Below are positions 5,404-5,789 of a stretch of 5,789 nucleotides of DNA, in pieces. The stretch comes from Candidatus Zipacnadia bacterium (GTDB taxonomy: Bacteria > Armatimonadota > UBA5377 > JALGUK01). The stretch lies in assembly GCA_029820875.1 (NCBI GenBank), contig JALGUK010000143.1, forward strand, positions 1 to 5,789, given 5' to 3'. Each line of letters opens with the position of its first letter. Within the stretch, counting starts at the first letter, position 1. The position numbers and the translations under genes are program-made. A model generated the notes under the pieces. The model saw nothing but the letters and a program-made list of their open reading frames with translations. It was not told the origin of the DNA and did no database searches.

Positions 5404-5789
5404 CTTGAGGACGCGCCCGAAAACCTCTTTGACCGCTTCCTCAACCGGCCGGCGATACCGCGAAGCAATCTGTCAAAAGCACTCGGAGCATCCGCGCCCT
5501 CCAGGCACGCAACAATCGAAGGCCCCATTTCCTTCTCCCGCAGCACATCCTTGACAAGCGGCCACCGCGCCCGGATTACATCCAGGTTCAAAGGTCCCTC
5601 AGGCGCCGGAGGCACCTCCCGCACCGAGGCGGATTCCGCTTCTTCGGCGGGTGCCTGCGGTTCGACCTCGGTCGGCGCCGGTCGCTCCGTTTTCTCGGTT
5701 GCCGCACGCACCAGCGCCATCTCGAGTACCATCCTGTGCTGCGTATTCCACTTCATATCCCCCAGAGCGTCATTGAGTACGCCGATAAT
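5400..5789 (-). CDS. dnaX: DNA polymerase III subunit gamma/tau, 3' part; frame probably disrupted
   Basis: The frame is open to the right window edge (IIGVLNDALGDMKW before the first internal ATG region), so this is a gene already in progress. MKWNTQHRMVLEMALVRA matches the end of the clamp-loader collar domain. A Pro/Glu/Ala-rich linker follows, then LNLDVIRARWPLVKDVLREKE, typical of the tau-like C-terminal region. After about EGADAPSAF the frame changes to basic residues and stops at 5402-5400. The expected DnaX ending (RYRRPVEEAVKEVFGRVLKLNCEL) is instead found in the -1 frame, which then runs on into ybaB. One missing base near 5471 would join the two frames (giving FDQIASRYRRPVEEA). The region is also about 20 residues shorter than I would expect for the family. 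Either a real lesion in a dispensable tail or an assembly error fits. Confidence 0.8.
   Translation of the reverse strand: MIGVLNDALGDMKWNTQHRMVLEMALVRAATEKTERPAPTEVEPQAPAEEAESASVREVPPAPEGPLNLDVIRARWPLVKDVLREKEMGPSIVACLEGADAPSAFDRLLRGIAGRLRKRSKRFSGASSS

Noticed and set aside
5400..5480. Programmed -1 frameshift joining dnaX to the YbaB frame, as in the E. coli gamma/tau switch
   Set aside because: The TTTT run that could slip is followed at once by TGA in the -1 frame. I see no X-XXY-YYZ slippery heptamer after it, so a lesion or sequence error is more likely.
1..5789. CRISPR arrays, tRNA or rRNA genes, insertion sequences, phage or toxin-antitoxin genes
   Set aside because: No spaced repeat arrays, tRNA-like folds, terminal inverted repeats or transposase motifs are visible; nearly all of the window is conserved housekeeping coding sequence.

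Overview
The window is a compact bacterial segment in which every gene lies on the minus strand, so transcription runs from high to low coordinates. There are eight genes or gene parts and no intergenic gap above about 105 bases. GC content looks high (roughly 58-60% by eye). The four-subunit pyruvate/2-oxoacid:ferredoxin oxidoreductase points to an anaerobe. A deep-branching anaerobic bacterium such as a Chloroflexota/Dehalococcoidia relative is plausible, but that placement is a low-confidence inference.

Layout in transcription order. (1) 5789-4895 is the replication/repair cluster dnaX-ybaB-recR. It enters from the right edge with the 3' part of dnaX. Here the dnaX reading frame appears broken: the recognisable DnaX C-terminus continues in the frame of ybaB, and the YbaB protein lacks its usual N-terminal helix. 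recR looks intact. (2) 4280-4197 is a spacer with a strong imperfect hairpin and a 12-bp dyad just ahead of the next operon. (3) 4196-1094 is porG-porD-porA-porB, the gamma-delta-alpha-beta order known from Thermotoga-type enzymes. Ribosome-binding sites are clear and porG/porD overlap by 4 bases. Together the subunits form one TPP- and [4Fe-4S]-dependent enzyme that interconverts a 2-oxoacid plus CoA with acyl-CoA, CO2 and reduced ferredoxin. (4) 1093-991 holds a near-consensus housekeeping promoter and two hairpins serving pdxS. (5) 990-106 is pdxS, the PLP synthase subunit of the DXP-independent vitamin B6 pathway, with all key residues. (6) 105-27 carries two tandem hairpins, then a Shine-Dalgarno sequence and the first nine codons of another gene running off the left edge.

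The gene content is conventional and I see no undescribed multi-gene system. The points most worth checking are the disrupted dnaX-ybaB junction, a near-identical block of about 20 bases shared by the porB and pdxS leaders, and the structured leader before porG.
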